Assembly (NCBI RefSeq): GCF_008704395.1
Contig: NZ_CP023695.1
Span: forward strand, 4,650,001-4,714,000
Source: Streptomyces alboniger
GTDB lineage: Bacteria > Actinomycetota > Actinomycetes > Streptomycetales > Streptomycetaceae
Reading direction: 5' to 3'
Length of the DNA stretch: 64,000 bases
This document shows, piece after piece, positions 43,233-53,235 of the stretch (its first letter is position 1; every line of letters starts with the position of its first letter). The position numbers were made by a program, and so were the translations under genes. The notes under the pieces are model-generated. The model saw nothing but the letters and a program-made list of their open reading frames with translations. It was not told the DNA's origin and did not search any database.

Positions 43233-44255
43233 ATGCTTATTGCTCAGCGCCCGTCGCTGACCGAAGAGGTCGTCGACGAGTTCCGCTCGCGGTTCGTGAT
43301 CGAGCCGCTGGAGCCGGGCTTCGGCTACACCCTCGGCAACTCCCTGCGTCGTACGCTCCTCTCCTCGATCCCGGGTGCGGCTGTCACGTCCATCCGCATC
43401 GACGGTGTCCTGCACGAGTTCACCACCGTGCCGGGCGTCAAGGAGGACGTCACCGACCTCATCCTCAACATCAAGCAGCTCGTCGTGTCGTCCGAGCACG
43501 ATGAGCCCGTCGTGATGTACCTGCGCAAGCAGGGCCCGGGTCTGGTCACCGCCGCTGACATCGCGCCCCCGGCCGGTGTCGAGGTGCACAACCCCGACCT
43601 CGTCCTCGCCACGCTCAACGGCAAGGGCAAGCTGGAGATGGAGCTGACCGTCGAGCGCGGTCGCGGCTACGTCTCCGCCGTGCAGAACAAGCAGGTCGGC
43701 CAGGAGATCGGCCGCATCCCGGTCGACTCGATCTACTCGCCGGTGCTCAAGGTCACGTACAAGGTCGAGGCGACCCGTGTCGAGCAGCGCACCGACTTCG
43801 ACAAGCTGATCGTCGACGTCGAGACCAAGCAGGCCATGCGGCCGCGTGACGCCATGGCGTCCGCCGGTAAGACGTTGGTCGAGCTGTTCGGTCTGGCGCG
43901 CGAGCTCAACATCGACGCCGAGGGCATTGACATGGGCCCGTCCCCGACGGACGCCGCCCTCGCCGCCGACCTGGCGCTGCCGATCGAGGAGCTGGAGCTC
44001 ACCGTTCGGTCGTACAACTGCCTCAAGCGCGAGGGCATCCACTCCGTGGGTGAGCTCGTGGCCCGCTCCGAGGCTGACCTGCTCGACATCCGCAACTTCG
44101 GTGCGAAGTCGATCGACGAGGTCAAGATGAAGCTCAATGGCATGGGCCTCGCGCTGAAGGACTCGCCTCCCGGCTTCGACCCGACCGCCGCCGCGGACGC
44201 CTTCGGCGCCGACGACGACGCCGACGCCGGGTTCGTCGAGACCGAGCAGTACTAA
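43233..44255 (+). CDS. rpoA: RNA polymerase alpha subunit
   Basis: The protein has 340 residues. The N-terminal assembly domain ([19 protein letters not shown]) starts the alpha dimer; the C-terminal domain ([18 protein letters not shown]) binds UP elements and activators. AAGGATTCCTTC precedes the ATG. The C-terminus ends in an acidic tail. Confidence 0.98.
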   Translation: MLIAQRPSLTEEVVDEFRSRFVIEPLEPGFGYTLGNSLRRTLLSSIPGAAVTSIRIDGVLHEFTTVPGVKEDVTDLILNIKQLVVSSEHDEPVVMYLRKQGPGLVTAADIAPPAGVEVHNPDLVLATLNGKGKLEMELTVERGRGYVSAVQNKQVGQEIGRIPVDSIYSPVLKVTYKVEATRVEQRTDFDKLIVDVETKQAMRPRDAMASAGKTLVELFGLARELNIDAEGIDMGPSPTDAALAADLALPIEELELTVRSYNCLKREGIHSVGELVARSEADLLDIRNFGAKSIDEVKMKLNGMGLALKDSPPGFDPTAAADAFGADDDADAGFVETEQY

Positions 44256-44266
44256 ATTCTCTGCGG

Positions 44267-44315
44267 ACCGGCTCGGGCCGGTCGCGCAGTTCCCCGCGCC
44301 CCTGTCGGGGCGCGG
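44267..44315. repeat. Dispersed Streptomyces-type intergenic repeat with two hairpins
   Basis: GACCGG-N6-CCGGTC (44267-44284) is followed by CCGCGCCCC (44294-44302) paired with GGGGCGCGG (44307-44315). The segment CGCGCAGTTCCCCGCGCCCC is a string I recall in many intergenic regions of many Streptomyces genomes. Here it separates rpoA from rplQ. Confidence 0.6.
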
Positions 44316-44367
44316 CCACTGACCCCGGTACCTGATACGGCCGGGGCAGACATCAAGGAGAAACACC

Positions 44368-44868
44368 ATGCCGAAGCCCACCAAGGGTGCCCGTCTGGGC
44401 GGCAGCGCCGCGCACGAGAAGCTTCTGCTGGCGAACCTCGCCAAGCAGCTCTTCGAGTACGGCCGCATCACCACCACCGAGGCGAAGGCCCGTCGCCTGC
44501 GCCCGTACGCGGAGCGTCTGGTCACCAAGGCGAAGAAGGGTGACCTTCACAACCGCCGCCAGGTGCTGTCCGTCATCACCGACAAGAGCATCGTGCACAC
44601 GCTCTTCACGGAGATCGGCCCGCGCTACGAGAACCGCCCGGGTGGCTACACCCGTATCACCAAGATCGGTAACCGTCGTGGCGACAACGCGCCCATGGCG
44701 ATCATCGAGCTGGTGGAGGCCCTGACCGTGGCCCAGGAGGCCACCGGTGAGGCCGAGGCCGCGACCAAGCGCGCGGTCAAGGAAGACTCCCTCAAGAAGG
44801 ACGAGGCCGTCGAGGCCAAGTCCGACGAGGCTGTCGAGGCTCCGGCCGAGGAGTCGAAGGACGCGTAA
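44368..44868 (+). CDS. rplQ: 50S ribosomal protein L17
   Basis: This 166-residue protein has the conserved core (about 120 residues: [21 protein letters not shown]) followed by an Ala/Glu/Lys-rich acidic tail of about 45 residues, absent from E. coli L17. AAGGAGAA precedes the ATG. It is the last gene of the large ribosomal protein cluster. Confidence 0.97.
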   Translation: MPKPTKGARLGGSAAHEKLLLANLAKQLFEYGRITTTEAKARRLRPYAERLVTKAKKGDLHNRRQVLSVITDKSIVHTLFTEIGPRYENRPGGYTRITKIGNRRGDNAPMAIIELVEALTVAQEATGEAEAATKRAVKEDSLKKDEAVEAKSDEAVEAPAEESKDA

Positions 44869-44887
44869 GCGTTCTGACCGGCGTAAC

Positions 44888-44926
44888 GGACGGGCCCGCA
44901 TCCCTTCGGGGGTGCGGGCCCGTTCC
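44888..44926 (+). terminator. Terminator after rplQ
   Basis: ACGGGCCCGCA (44890-44900) pairs perfectly with TGCGGGCCCGT (44913-44923), with CCC-TTCG-GGG inside. It lies 20 bases before truA. Confidence 0.8.
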
Positions 44927-44945
44927 GCTTGAGAGGATTTTTCAC

Positions 44946-45800
44946 GTGAGTGATGAGGCGGCGCCCGGGTTCGTGCGGGTGCGACTGGATCTGTCGTACG
45001 ACGGCAGGGACTTCTCCGGCTGGGCCAAGCAGCGGGACGGGCAGCGGACCGTCCAGGGGGAGATCGAGGCCGCGCTGCGGACCGTGACGCGGTCGCAGGA
45101 GACGTACGAGCTGACCGTCGCGGGGCGGACCGACAGCGGGGTCCACGCGCGGGGGCAGGTCGCGCACGTCGACCTGCCCGAGAGCGTGTGGGAGGAGCAC
45201 CGCGAGAAGCTGCTGCGGCGGCTCGCCGGGCGGCTGTCGCACGACGTGCGGGTGTGGAAGGTCGCCGAGGCGCCCGCCGGCTTCAACGCGCGGTTCTCCG
45301 CGGTGTGGCGGCGGTACGCGTACCGCGTGACCGACCACCCCGGTGGCGTCGATCCACTGCTGCGCGGTCATGTGCTGTGGCACGACTGGGAGTTGGACCT
45401 CGACGCCATGAACGCCGCCGCCGAGCGGCTGATCGGCGAGCACGACTTCGCCGCCTACTGCAAGCGGCGTGAGGGGGCCACCACCATTCGTACGCTCCAG
45501 GAGCTGCGGTGGGAGCGGCGGGCCGACGGGATCCTGGAGGCCACCGTGCGGGCCGACGCCTTCTGCCACAACATGGTGCGGTCCCTGGTCGGCGCCATGC
45601 TGTTCGTGGGCGACGGGCACCGGCCCGTGGAGTGGCCGGGGAAGGTCCTCGAAGCGGGCGTGCGGGACTCCGCCGTGCACGTCGTGCGGCCGCACGGACT
45701 CACGCTGGAGGAGGTCGGCTACCCCGCCGACGAGCTGCTGGCCGCGCGCAGCAAGGAAGCGCGCAACAAGCGGACGCTGCCCGGCGCCGGATGCTGCTGA
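44946..45800 (+). CDS. truA: tRNA pseudouridine(38-40) synthase TruA
   Basis: This 284-residue enzyme isomerises uridines in the anticodon stem-loop. The catalytic Asp63 lies in [13 protein letters not shown], and the family motifs [13 protein letters not shown] and [14 protein letters not shown] are present. GTG start with GAGAGGA upstream. It commonly follows rplQ in Gram-positive bacteria. Confidence 0.95.
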   Translation: MSDEAAPGFVRVRLDLSYDGRDFSGWAKQRDGQRTVQGEIEAALRTVTRSQETYELTVAGRTDSGVHARGQVAHVDLPESVWEEHREKLLRRLAGRLSHDVRVWKVAEAPAGFNARFSAVWRRYAYRVTDHPGGVDPLLRGHVLWHDWELDLDAMNAAAERLIGEHDFAAYCKRREGATTIRTLQELRWERRADGILEATVRADAFCHNMVRSLVGAMLFVGDGHRPVEWPGKVLEAGVRDSAVHVVRPHGLTLEEVGYPADELLAARSKEARNKRTLPGAGCC

Positions 45801-45830
45801 GCCCCGGCCGCCGGACCACCGGCCGCCCGG

Positions 45831-46697
45831 CTACTCGGGAGCTGCGGCCGCGGCCGACGCCTGGGCCTGGCCGCGCTGGCTGATCCGCTGGAAGGCGAAG
45901 CGGGCCATGGTGTCGCCGACGTCGTAGGCCTTGCGGTCGCCGGTCGTCACGTTCTTGCCGCTGGTGTAGCCGGTGGTGGTGAAGTACGCGTAGCGGCCGT
46001 ACGCGTTGTACGTCCCGCGGCATACGCCCGTCTGGCAGAAGCCCGGCACGCCCTTGCCGGGCAACGCCGTGACCAGGCCCTTGCTCACCTGCTCCTTGAC
46101 CTTCGCCGCCTCGGCCGAGGTGTCGAAGACGGCGACGCCGATGGTGACCGCGAGGCCGCCCTTGACGTAGCTGACGCGGATCAGGCGCGTGCAGTCGTTC
46201 TTGGTGAGGATCGCGCCGAGGGCGGGCTGCGTGACGGACGCGCACTGCTTGGTGCTGTCCGTGGTGCCCTTCTTGTAGACCGTCTCACCCGAGGTGAACG
46301 TCTTTCCGGGGAAGAGGCCCTCGGGGGTGAGCGGCGCCTTGTCCTTCTTGGCGCTGGAGATGAAGTCCTTGGGGTCCGGCGGGGGCGGCGGCGTGGTCGG
46401 CTTGAAGGTCGGGCCGGGGTTCTCGCTCGCCCCGGGGATGTCCGCCGTCGCCGGCAGCTCGCTGGCCGGCTTGTTCGAGGCGGAGGCGTCGTCGCTGCTG
46501 GCGGAGACGACGGTGATCGCCACGGCCGCCGCGATGCCGACCGTGGCGAGCGCGCCGCCGCCGATCATCAGCCATTTGCGGCGCCGGGCGCGCGCCTCGG
46601 AGGCCTCGGCGAGCGCCGCCCAGTCGGGCGTGGGCCCGCCGCCGGGTCCGCCCGTTCCGCCCGGACCCCACTGAGGTCCCCCTTGCCCAAAGCTCAT
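45831..46697 (-). CDS. Membrane-anchored protein of unknown function
   Basis: This 288-residue protein has a Gly/Pro-rich cytoplasmic N-terminus, a basic RARRRKWL stop, one membrane helix (MIGGGALATVGIAAAVAITVV) and an extracytoplasmic part: a Pro-rich linker and a domain with four Cys (CASV, CTRL, CQTG, CRGT) that could form disulfides. The ATG at 46697 (MSFGQGG) lies 7 bases after a TAAGAT -10, so it may be leaderless; ATG 46706 is the alternative. No family is recognised. It is divergent from the next gene. Confidence 0.75.
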   Translation of the reverse strand: MSFGQGGPQWGPGGTGGPGGGPTPDWAALAEASEARARRRKWLMIGGGALATVGIAAAVAITVVSASSDDASASNKPASELPATADIPGASENPGPTFKPTTPPPPPDPKDFISSAKKDKAPLTPEGLFPGKTFTSGETVYKKGTTDSTKQCASVTQPALGAILTKNDCTRLIRVSYVKGGLAVTIGVAVFDTSAEAAKVKEQVSKGLVTALPGKGVPGFCQTGVCRGTYNAYGRYAYFTTTGYTSGKNVTTGDRKAYDVGDTMARFAFQRISQRGQAQASAAAAAPE

Positions 46698-46771
46698 GGG
46701 GCGCATCTTAGACGGGGAGTTGGGGATGTTGAGCCGGGGTCGCGTGGGGTTCCCGCCCTAGCCTGAGGCGT

Positions 46772-47977
46772 ATGGATACCGGCAAATCGGCTGTTAATGG
46801 ATGGTTGTTGCGGCCCGCCGGATGGCATGTCCGGGCCGTGCTCGGTCTGGTGCTGCTCGCCGGGGCCGTCCGTGTGGGGCTGCGGTCGCCGGACGGGGGC
46901 ATGGACAACGCCATCGTGGTGCGCGCCGCCGAGGCCTGGATCCACGGGCGCTCGCCCTACGCCGACCGGCACTTCCTCTATCTGCCGGGGGCCGTGCTCG
47001 CCGCGGTGCCGCAGGCCCTGCTCCCGACCGCCGTCGTCCGCTTCCTGGTGCCCCTGGGCGTCAGCGCCGGTCTCGTCGTGGGCTGGGCGTGTGCGCTGCG
47101 GCTGTACGAGGTGCCCTGGCGCAGCCGGTTCGCGGCGTACGGCCTGCTCGGGCTCGCCCTCGGCTTCACGCCCTTCGGGCACCTCGTCGGGCTCGGCAAC
47201 TGGACGGTGGCGTCCGCGGCCGCGCTGCCGCTCGCGCTGCTGCTCGTCTCCCGCGGGCGGTGGCTCGCGGCCGGGCTCGTCATCGGCGCCGCCGTCGCCG
47301 TGAAGCCGCTGCTCGCGCCCGTGGTGCTCCTCTTCGTCTTCGCCGGGCGGTGGCGGGCGCTCGGGGCGGCGGTCGCCGTGCCCGCGGTGGCCTCGCTGGG
47401 GGCCGCGCTCGTGATGCCGGACCCCGCCGGGTTCTTCACGCGGACGCTGCCGTTCCTGCTGCGGGGCGACGACGCCTTCGTACGCCTCTACGAGGCATCG
47501 CCCGCCGCGGTGCTCGCGCGGCTCGGGGTGCCGCAGGCCGCGGCCACGCTGTTCGCGGGGTGTGCGGCGGCGGCCGGGGTGTGGTGCGCCTGGCGGCGGT
47601 GGGGGAGGGGCGACCCGGGGCCTTCGAGGGTGGTGGAGTGCGCCACGATGCTGATGCTTTCGGCCTTTCTCGTCTCCCGGCCCTCCTACGACCACTATCT
47701 GCTGGTCGTCCTGCCGCTGCTGCTCGCGGGCGCGCTGCGGGCGGGGGCGCCGGCGCGCAGTCCGTGGTTCTGGGTGGCGCTGGTGCCGCAGGTGCCGGGG
47801 TTCGTCTGGCCGTGGTTCGAGCCGGTGACGCGGCGGGCCTTCAAGGACGCGGCGACGCTGTGTCTGCTGGCGGTCACGGTCGGGCGGGCATGTGCGGCGG
47901 GGGCGCTGTGCGGTCGGTGCGGGGTGGAGCGCGCGGGCCGTTACCCTGATGAGTGCAGACCTGTCCGTGGTGTGTGA
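46772..47977 (+). CDS. Polyprenyl-phosphate-dependent glycosyltransferase, GT87-like (DUF2029)
   Basis: This 401-residue protein has about ten membrane helices. An early GGMDNAIVVRAAEAWIHGRSPYAD segment resembles the periplasmic catalytic loop with acidic residues of GT87 mannosyltransferases such as mycobacterial PimE. Later VIGAAVAVKPLLAPVV matches the family. It probably transfers a sugar from a lipid carrier outside the membrane; the acceptor is unknown. ATG 7 bases after TAGCCT (46759-46764), so likely leaderless. Confidence 0.72.
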   Translation: MDTGKSAVNGWLLRPAGWHVRAVLGLVLLAGAVRVGLRSPDGGMDNAIVVRAAEAWIHGRSPYADRHFLYLPGAVLAAVPQALLPTAVVRFLVPLGVSAGLVVGWACALRLYEVPWRSRFAAYGLLGLALGFTPFGHLVGLGNWTVASAAALPLALLLVSRGRWLAAGLVIGAAVAVKPLLAPVVLLFVFAGRWRALGAAVAVPAVASLGAALVMPDPAGFFTRTLPFLLRGDDAFVRLYEASPAAVLARLGVPQAAATLFAGCAAAAGVWCAWRRWGRGDPGPSRVVECATMLMLSAFLVSRPSYDHYLLVVLPLLLAGALRAGAPARSPWFWVALVPQVPGFVWPWFEPVTRRAFKDAATLCLLAVTVGRACAAGALCGRCGVERAGRYPDECRPVRGV

Positions 47978-48007
47978 GTCGTCGGTACCGGTCTTCAAAG
48001 CTGCGTT

Positions 48008-48055
48008 TTGACCGGTACGGGGCGGCGCGGGTACTCTCGGGGATTGATACGTATT
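48008..48055 (+). promoter_or_regulatory. rplM promoter and start-site motif
   Basis: TTGACC (48008-48013), 18 bp, TACTCT (48032-48037). The expected start, near 48044, lies at the beginning of TGATACGTATT (48045-48055). That 11-mer also occurs in the secY leader at 38416-38426. The leader to rplM is about 175 bases with no gene in it. Confidence 0.65.
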
Positions 48056-48221
48056 GGTGTCCTCGATCTCACGCGAAAGGGCCCTTACGTAGGTTCCCTG
48101 GAGCAGTTACCAGTGGCTCGCATACGGGCAGCGTCCCCGGCATTGTGGGCCCCAGCTGCATGATCGCTTCCTGGGTGCCGTGTGTCTGGACCCCATCCAC
48201 TGAAGAAGCGAAGGCTACTAA

Positions 48222-48665
48222 GTGCGTACGTACAGCCCCAAGCCCGGCGATGTGACCCGCCAGTGGCACGTCATCGACGCCCGGGACATCGTCCTCGGTC
48301 GTCTGGCGACCACCGCTGCCACCCTCCTGCGTGGCAAGCACAAGCCGATCTACGCCCCCCACGTTGACACCGGTGACTTCGTCATCATCATCAACGCGGA
48401 GAAGGTGCACCTCTCCGGCAACAAGAAGACCCAGAAGATGGCGTACCGCCACTCCGGTTACCCGGGTGGTCTGCGTTCCGTCCGTTACGACGAGCTGCTC
48501 GAGAAGAGCCCCGAGAAGGCCGTTGAGAAGGCCGTCAAGGGCATGCTCCCCAAGAACACCCTGGGCCGTCAGATGCTCTCGAAGCTGAAGGTCTACGCGG
48601 GCGACCAGCACCCGCACGGCGCTCAGCAGCCGGTCCCGTTCGAGATCACCCAGGTCGCGCAGTAG
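48222..48665 (+). CDS. rplM: 50S ribosomal protein L13
   Basis: This 147-residue early assembly protein has a GTG start giving [20 protein letters not shown]. Conserved [17 protein letters not shown] and [13 protein letters not shown] are present. It is paired with rpsI as in most bacteria. Confidence 0.98.
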   Translation: MRTYSPKPGDVTRQWHVIDARDIVLGRLATTAATLLRGKHKPIYAPHVDTGDFVIIINAEKVHLSGNKKTQKMAYRHSGYPGGLRSVRYDELLEKSPEKAVEKAVKGMLPKNTLGRQMLSKLKVYAGDQHPHGAQQPVPFEITQVAQ

Positions 48666-48707
48666 TTCCGGCCACCCCCTAAGACGAAAAAGAATCTGAG
48701 GAGAATC

Positions 48708-49229
48708 GTGGCCGAGACCACCGTTGAGCAGCCGGTCGAAGAGACCGAGGTTGTTGACGTCGAGCAGTACACCACCGAGTCCGAGGCTCCCCTTGAGGGC
48801 GAGTACACCTCGGAGTCGAACGCGGCGCGCTTCGGCGACCCCCAGCCGGCCGCCGGCCTGGGCCGTCGCAAGAACGCCATCGCCCGCGTCCGGATCGTTC
48901 CGGGCACCGGCAAGTGGAAGGTCAACGGGCGGACGCTCGAGGACTACTTCCCGAACAAGGTCCACCAGCAGGAAGTCAACGAGCCCTTCAAGGTGCTCGA
49001 GCTCGACGGCCGCTACGACGTCATCGCCCGCATCGCGGGTGGCGGTGTCTCCGGTCAGGCCGGTGCGCTCCGTCTCGGTGTCGCCCGCGCGCTGAACGAG
49101 GCCGACGTCGAGAACAACCGTGGCGCCCTCAAGAAGGCCGGTTACCTGAAGCGTGACGACCGTGCGGTCGAGCGCAAGAAGGCCGGTCTCAAGAAGGCCC
49201 GCAAGGCCCCGCAGTACAGCAAGCGCTAA
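48708..49229 (+). CDS. rpsI: 30S ribosomal protein S9
   Basis: This 173-residue protein has an acidic Glu/Val/Thr-rich N-terminal extension of about 45 residues before the conserved core ([21 protein letters not shown]). The C-terminal tail ends KAPQYSKR, whose last Arg contacts P-site tRNA. GTG start with GAGGAGAA upstream. Confidence 0.98.
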   Translation: MAETTVEQPVEETEVVDVEQYTTESEAPLEGEYTSESNAARFGDPQPAAGLGRRKNAIARVRIVPGTGKWKVNGRTLEDYFPNKVHQQEVNEPFKVLELDGRYDVIARIAGGGVSGQAGALRLGVARALNEADVENNRGALKKAGYLKRDDRAVERKKAGLKKARKAPQYSKR

Positions 49230-49254
49230 TCGCTGCCTGCTTGTACTTTTCGTT

Positions 49255-49287
49255 CGCCCCGGCGGCACTCACCGTGCTGCCGGGGCG
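49255..49287 (+). terminator. Terminator between rpsI and glmM
   Basis: CGCCCCGGC (49255-49263) pairs with GCCGGGGCG (49279-49287), with GCAC/GTGC inside, then TTCGTCTATC. Confidence 0.75.
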
Positions 49288-49322
49288 TTCGTCTATCAGG
49301 AACGAACGTTCGGAGGACAGCA

Positions 49323-50681
49323 GTGGGACGACTCTTCGGCACGGACGGCGTGCGTGGTGTCGCCAACGCGGATCTGACGGCCGAGCTGGCGCTCGGACTC
49401 TCCGTGGCGGCGGCGCACGTACTGGCCGAGGCGGGCACCTTTGAAGGCCATCGCCCGGTGGCGGTGGTCGGGCGTGACCCGCGCGCGTCCGGGGAGTTTC
49501 TGGAGGCCGCGGTGGTCGCGGGCCTCGCGAGCGCGGGCGTGGACGTCCTGCGCGTCGGTGTGCTGCCCACCCCCGCGGTGGCGCATCTCACCGGGGCGCT
49601 GGGCGCCGACCTCGGCGTGATGCTCTCCGCCAGCCACAACGCCATGCCCGACAACGGCATCAAGTTCTTCGCCCGCGGCGGCCACAAGCTCGCCGACGAG
49701 CTGGAGGACCGCATCGAGTCGGTCTACGAGAAGCACCGCACCGGCGCTCCCTGGCAGCGGCCCACCGGCTCGGGCGTCGGCCGCGTCAAGTCGTACGACC
49801 AGGGGCTCGACCAGTACATCGCGCACCTGCTCGGTGTGCTCCCCAACCGCCTCGACGGGCTGAGGATCGTCCTGGACGAGGCGCACGGCGCCGCCGCCCG
49901 CGTCTCGCCCGAGGCGTTCACGCGCGCCGGCGCCGAGGTCATCACCATCGGGGCGCAGCCCGACGGCCTGAACATCAACGACGGCTGCGGCTCCACGCAC
50001 CTGGGGCTGCTCAAGGCCGCCGTCGTGGAGCACAAGGCGGACTTCGGGATCGCGCACGACGGGGACGCCGACCGCTGCCTCGCCGTGGACCACACCGGCG
50101 CGGAGATCGACGGCGACCAGATCCTCGCCGTGCTCGCCCTCGCCATGCGGGAGCACGGCACGCTGCGTCACGACACCGTTGTCGCCACCGTCATGTCGAA
50201 CCTCGGCTTCAAGCTCGCCATGGAGGCCCAGGGCCTCTCCCTGGTGCAGACCGCCGTCGGCGACCGGTACGTCCTGGAGTCGATGAAGGAGCACGGCTTC
50301 GCCCTCGGCGGCGAGCAGTCCGGGCACGTGATCGTCCTCGACCACGCGACGACCGGTGACGGCACGCTGACCGGGCTGCTGCTCGCGGCCCGCGTCGCCG
50401 AGACCGGGCGGACGCTCGCGGATCTCGCGGGCGTCATGGAGCGGCTGCCGCAGGTCCTCATCAACGTCCCCGACGTCGACAAGTCGCGCGTGAAGACCTC
50501 CGCCGAACTCTCCGCGGCCGTCACCGACGCCGAGCGTGAGCTGGGCTCCACCGGGCGGGTGCTGCTGCGGCCCTCGGGGACCGAGCCGCTGGTGCGGGTC
50601 ATGGTCGAGGCCGCCGACATCGAGCAGGCGCGGTCCGTAGCCGGGCGGCTCGCCGATGTCGTCAAGTCGGCGCTGGGTTAG
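49323..50681 (+). CDS. glmM: Phosphoglucosamine mutase
   Basis: This 452-residue enzyme converts glucosamine-6-P to glucosamine-1-P for UDP-GlcNAc. The active-site Ser104 lies in [11 protein letters not shown], the metal loop is DGDADR, the sugar loop GEQSGH, and the phosphate-binding [12 protein letters not shown] is near the end. GTG start with CGGAGGA. The stop overlaps the convergent gene by four bases. Confidence 0.96.
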   Translation: MGRLFGTDGVRGVANADLTAELALGLSVAAAHVLAEAGTFEGHRPVAVVGRDPRASGEFLEAAVVAGLASAGVDVLRVGVLPTPAVAHLTGALGADLGVMLSASHNAMPDNGIKFFARGGHKLADELEDRIESVYEKHRTGAPWQRPTGSGVGRVKSYDQGLDQYIAHLLGVLPNRLDGLRIVLDEAHGAAARVSPEAFTRAGAEVITIGAQPDGLNINDGCGSTHLGLLKAAVVEHKADFGIAHDGDADRCLAVDHTGAEIDGDQILAVLALAMREHGTLRHDTVVATVMSNLGFKLAMEAQGLSLVQTAVGDRYVLESMKEHGFALGGEQSGHVIVLDHATTGDGTLTGLLLAARVAETGRTLADLAGVMERLPQVLINVPDVDKSRVKTSAELSAAVTDAERELGSTGRVLLRPSGTEPLVRVMVEAADIEQARSVAGRLADVVKSALG

Positions 50682-51649
50682 GAGCCCGTCACCGAGTCCT
50701 GAGCGCGCCGCCGGGACTTGGCGGTACGTTCGCGCTGCGTGGCCCAGAGAGCCTTCTGGGCCAGCAGTGTGAGCGTGCCGGCGAGGACGATGCCGAGGAG
50801 GTTCAGCAGGAGCTGCTCGGTGGAGCCCCACGCTTGCTTGTACTCGTTGTAGCTGAAGGCGACCGCCGCGTTCGCCGCCGCCGGGACCGTCGTCACGGAG
50901 ATCGCCACGCCGACCAGCGCCCCCGACTTCGCCGAGGTGAGCGAGAGCGTGCCCGCCGCGCCCGCGAGGACCGCCACCACGAACGAGAACCAGTCCGGGC
51001 GGTAGATGAAGTTCGTGTTCGGCCGCTCCGCCTTGAGGGCCTCGTGGCTGAACAGGTCGGTGGCGTCCATGAAGTAGCTGAACCCGGTCGTCACCACCAT
51101 CGCCGCGAGGAAGCCCACCAGCAGCGCGATCAGTGACCGCAGGGCCAGCCGGGGCGCGCGCCGCACCAGGGCCGTGCAGAAGCCGGCGAGGGGGCCGAAC
51201 TCCGGTCCGACGGCCATCGCGCCCACGATCAGGATCGCGTTGTCGAGCACGACACCGCAGGCCGCGATCATCGTGGCGAGCGTGATGAACGCGACGTACG
51301 TGATCGAGAGCGTCGACTCCTCGTGGGTAGCGTCGGTCAGATGTTCCCAGAGGACCGCGTCCGAGCCCTCTCCCGGCGCCTCGTGTTCCGCCTCGTCGGC
51401 ACGCTCGGAGAGGGAGAGGTCGATGTTCTCGACCGCGATCGAGCCGCACTTGTCCAGGTCGAGGTCGCGCAGGCCGGCGATCAGCTCGTCGCCCGCCTCC
51501 CGTGCGACGTCGCACATGATGACGTCGCCCGCGGGGTCGCGGGCGGCGCCGGGGACGACGGCCAGGTGCGTGGTGCCGGTCGTCCCCTCGATCAGGCGCA
51601 GTACGTCGTCGGTCTTGTCCGCGGGGGAGATCAGGCGCAAGTGCAGCAT
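50678..51649 (-). CDS. DUF389-family membrane protein
   Basis: The protein has 323 residues. A soluble N-terminal half of about 110 residues has ferredoxin-like character ([20 protein letters not shown]). About six helices follow, with the hallmark [22 protein letters not shown]. Families of this type are widespread in actinobacteria and their function is not established. It overlaps glmM at the 3' end and starts 35 bases after the coaA stop on the same strand, so the two may be co-transcribed. Confidence 0.85.
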   Translation of the reverse strand: MLHLRLISPADKTDDVLRLIEGTTGTTHLAVVPGAARDPAGDVIMCDVAREAGDELIAGLRDLDLDKCGSIAVENIDLSLSERADEAEHEAPGEGSDAVLWEHLTDATHEESTLSITYVAFITLATMIAACGVVLDNAILIVGAMAVGPEFGPLAGFCTALVRRAPRLALRSLIALLVGFLAAMVVTTGFSYFMDATDLFSHEALKAERPNTNFIYRPDWFSFVVAVLAGAAGTLSLTSAKSGALVGVAISVTTVPAAANAAVAFSYNEYKQAWGSTEQLLLNLLGIVLAGTLTLLAQKALWATQRERTAKSRRRAQDSVTGS

Positions 51650-51684
51650 TACGGCAGGGTAGTCGGGTGCGGAGGGTGGGATCT

Positions 51685-52683
51685 TCAGAGTTTGCGCAGG
51701 CTCAGGCGCTGGACCTTGTGGTCGGGGCCCTTGCGGACGACCAGGGTGGCGCGGCCCCGGGTGGGAGCCACGTTCTCCAGGAGGTTGACCTTGTTGACGG
51801 TGCGCCAGGTGGTGCGGGCGTAGTCGAGGGCCTCCTCCTCCGACACCTGCGTGTACTTGCGGAAGTACGAGGACGGGTTCTGGAAGGCCGTACCGCGCAG
51901 CTTCTTGAAGCGGTTCAGGTACCAGCGCTCGATGTCCTCCGCGCGGGCGTCGACGTACACGCTGAAGTCGAAGTAGTCCGCGAGGCCCACGCGGGTGCGG
52001 CCGTCCTTGCCGGGGAGCGCGGGCTGGAGGACGTTCAGGCCCTCGACGATGAGGATGTCGGGGCGGCGGACCGTGAGGCGTTTGCCCGGGACGATGTCGT
52101 AGATCAGGTGGGAGTAGACGGGGGCGGTGACCTCGGCCTTGCCCGCCTTGATGTCCGCCACGAAGCGGGTGAGGGCGCGGCGGTCGTACGACTCGGGGAA
52201 GCCCTTGCGGGACATCAGGCCGCGGGCCTCCAGCTCCTTCGTGGGCAGCAGGAAGCCGTCGGTCGTCACCAGTTCCACGCGGGGGTGTTCCGGCCAGCGG
52301 GAGAGGAGGGCCTGGAGGAGGCGGGCGACGGTCGACTTGCCGACGGCCACGGAGCCGGCGACCCCTATGACGAAGGGGGTTCCGGACTGGGATCCCTTCT
52401 CGCCCAGGAACGTGTTGAGGGCTCCGCGCAGGCCGTCCGTCGCGCCTACGTAGAGGTTCAGGAGGCGGGAGAGCGGGAGGTAGATGTCGCGGACCTCGTC
52501 CAGGTCGATGACGTCACCGAGGCCGCGCAGCTTCTCCACCTCCTCCGCCGTCAGGGGCAGAGGCGTCTTCTCCCGGAGAGCGCTCCACTCGTTACGGGTC
52601 AGGTCGACGTAGGGAGTCGCCTCCGGCCGGTGCCGGTGGGCGCTCCGCGGCGCCTTCGCAGGCGCGGAGACCGAAGAGATCAC
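51685..52683 (-). CDS. coaA: Pantothenate kinase, type I
   Basis: This 332-residue enzyme phosphorylates pantothenate, the first step of CoA synthesis. P-loop [12 protein letters not shown] spans residues 107-118; [16 protein letters not shown] and the C-terminal [10 protein letters not shown] are family motifs. The start is GTG with TAACAA at -10 distance, possibly leaderless. It lies next to acpS, which uses CoA. Confidence 0.95.
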   Translation of the reverse strand: MISSVSAPAKAPRSAHRHRPEATPYVDLTRNEWSALREKTPLPLTAEEVEKLRGLGDVIDLDEVRDIYLPLSRLLNLYVGATDGLRGALNTFLGEKGSQSGTPFVIGVAGSVAVGKSTVARLLQALLSRWPEHPRVELVTTDGFLLPTKELEARGLMSRKGFPESYDRRALTRFVADIKAGKAEVTAPVYSHLIYDIVPGKRLTVRRPDILIVEGLNVLQPALPGKDGRTRVGLADYFDFSVYVDARAEDIERWYLNRFKKLRGTAFQNPSSYFRKYTQVSEEEALDYARTTWRTVNKVNLLENVAPTRGRATLVVRKGPDHKVQRLSLRKL

Positions 52684-52746
52684 AGTCCATTGTTACGGCT
52701 GTTTGAACGGCGAGGGGGTTGGGCGTGTGGTGGGGTGTGTCACGCT

Positions 52747-52786
52747 GAGCCGGTGATTCTTGGGGTGAGCCTGTGATTATTGGGGT
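52747..52786 (+). repeat. 20-bp tandem duplication at the acpS start, creating a micro-ORF
   Basis: GAGCC(G/T)GTGATT(C/A)TTGGGGT occurs at 52747-52766 and again at 52767-52786. The second copy contains the acpS GTG. The first contains an equivalent GTG at 52753 that opens a seven-codon frame (MILGVSL) whose TGA overlaps the acpS start as GTGA. Confidence 0.7.
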
Positions 52787-53141
52787 CGGTATCGACGTCG
52801 CCGAGATCGAGCGGTTCGGGGCGGCGCTGGCCCGGACGCCGGGCATGGCGGAACGCCTGTTCGTCGAGAGCGAGTTGCTGCTGCCGAGCGGGGAGCGCCG
52901 GGGGGTGGCCTCGCTGGCGGCCCGTTTCGCGGCGAAGGAGGCGCTGGCGAAGGCGCTGGGGGCGCCCGGGGGGCTTCGGTGGACGGACGCCGAGGTGTAC
53001 GTCGAGGAGAGCGGCCAGCCGCGGGTGCGGGTGCGGGGGACGGTCGCCGAGCGGGCTTCCGTGCTGGGGGTCCGGGCCTGGCACGTGTCGTTGAGCCATG
53101 ACGCGGGGGTGGCTTCTGCGGTGGTGGTGGCGGAGGGGTAG
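52773..53141 (+). CDS. acpS: Holo-[acyl-carrier-protein] synthase
   Basis: This 122-residue enzyme moves 4'-phosphopantetheine from CoA to Ser of ACP. Asp8 in [12 protein letters not shown] and Lys55-Glu56 in [13 protein letters not shown] are the metal/CoA ligands. The GTG start lies in the second copy of a 20-bp duplication, with no good Shine-Dalgarno but possible coupling to the micro-ORF. Confidence 0.93.
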   Translation: MIIGVGIDVAEIERFGAALARTPGMAERLFVESELLLPSGERRGVASLAARFAAKEALAKALGAPGGLRWTDAEVYVEESGQPRVRVRGTVAERASVLGVRAWHVSLSHDAGVASAVVVAEG

Positions 53142-53235
53142 CCGGCCTCTGGCCTTGGGCGGGGTTCGCCCTCGCAGGGGCCGTGGCGGATGTTCCCGGC
53201 GCCCTTTCGCGCTGCCCGGCGGGCAGACTGGGGGC

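Noticed and set aside
46801..47949. A 382-codon plus-strand frame overlapping the GT87-like gene
   Set aside because: It is Arg/Gly/Ala-rich without membrane helices, while the frame from 46772 gives a coherent polytopic membrane protein with family motifs.
49303..49312. LexA (SOS) box CGAACGTTCG before glmM
   Set aside because: The Gram-positive consensus has four bases between CGAAC and GTTCG. Here there are none.
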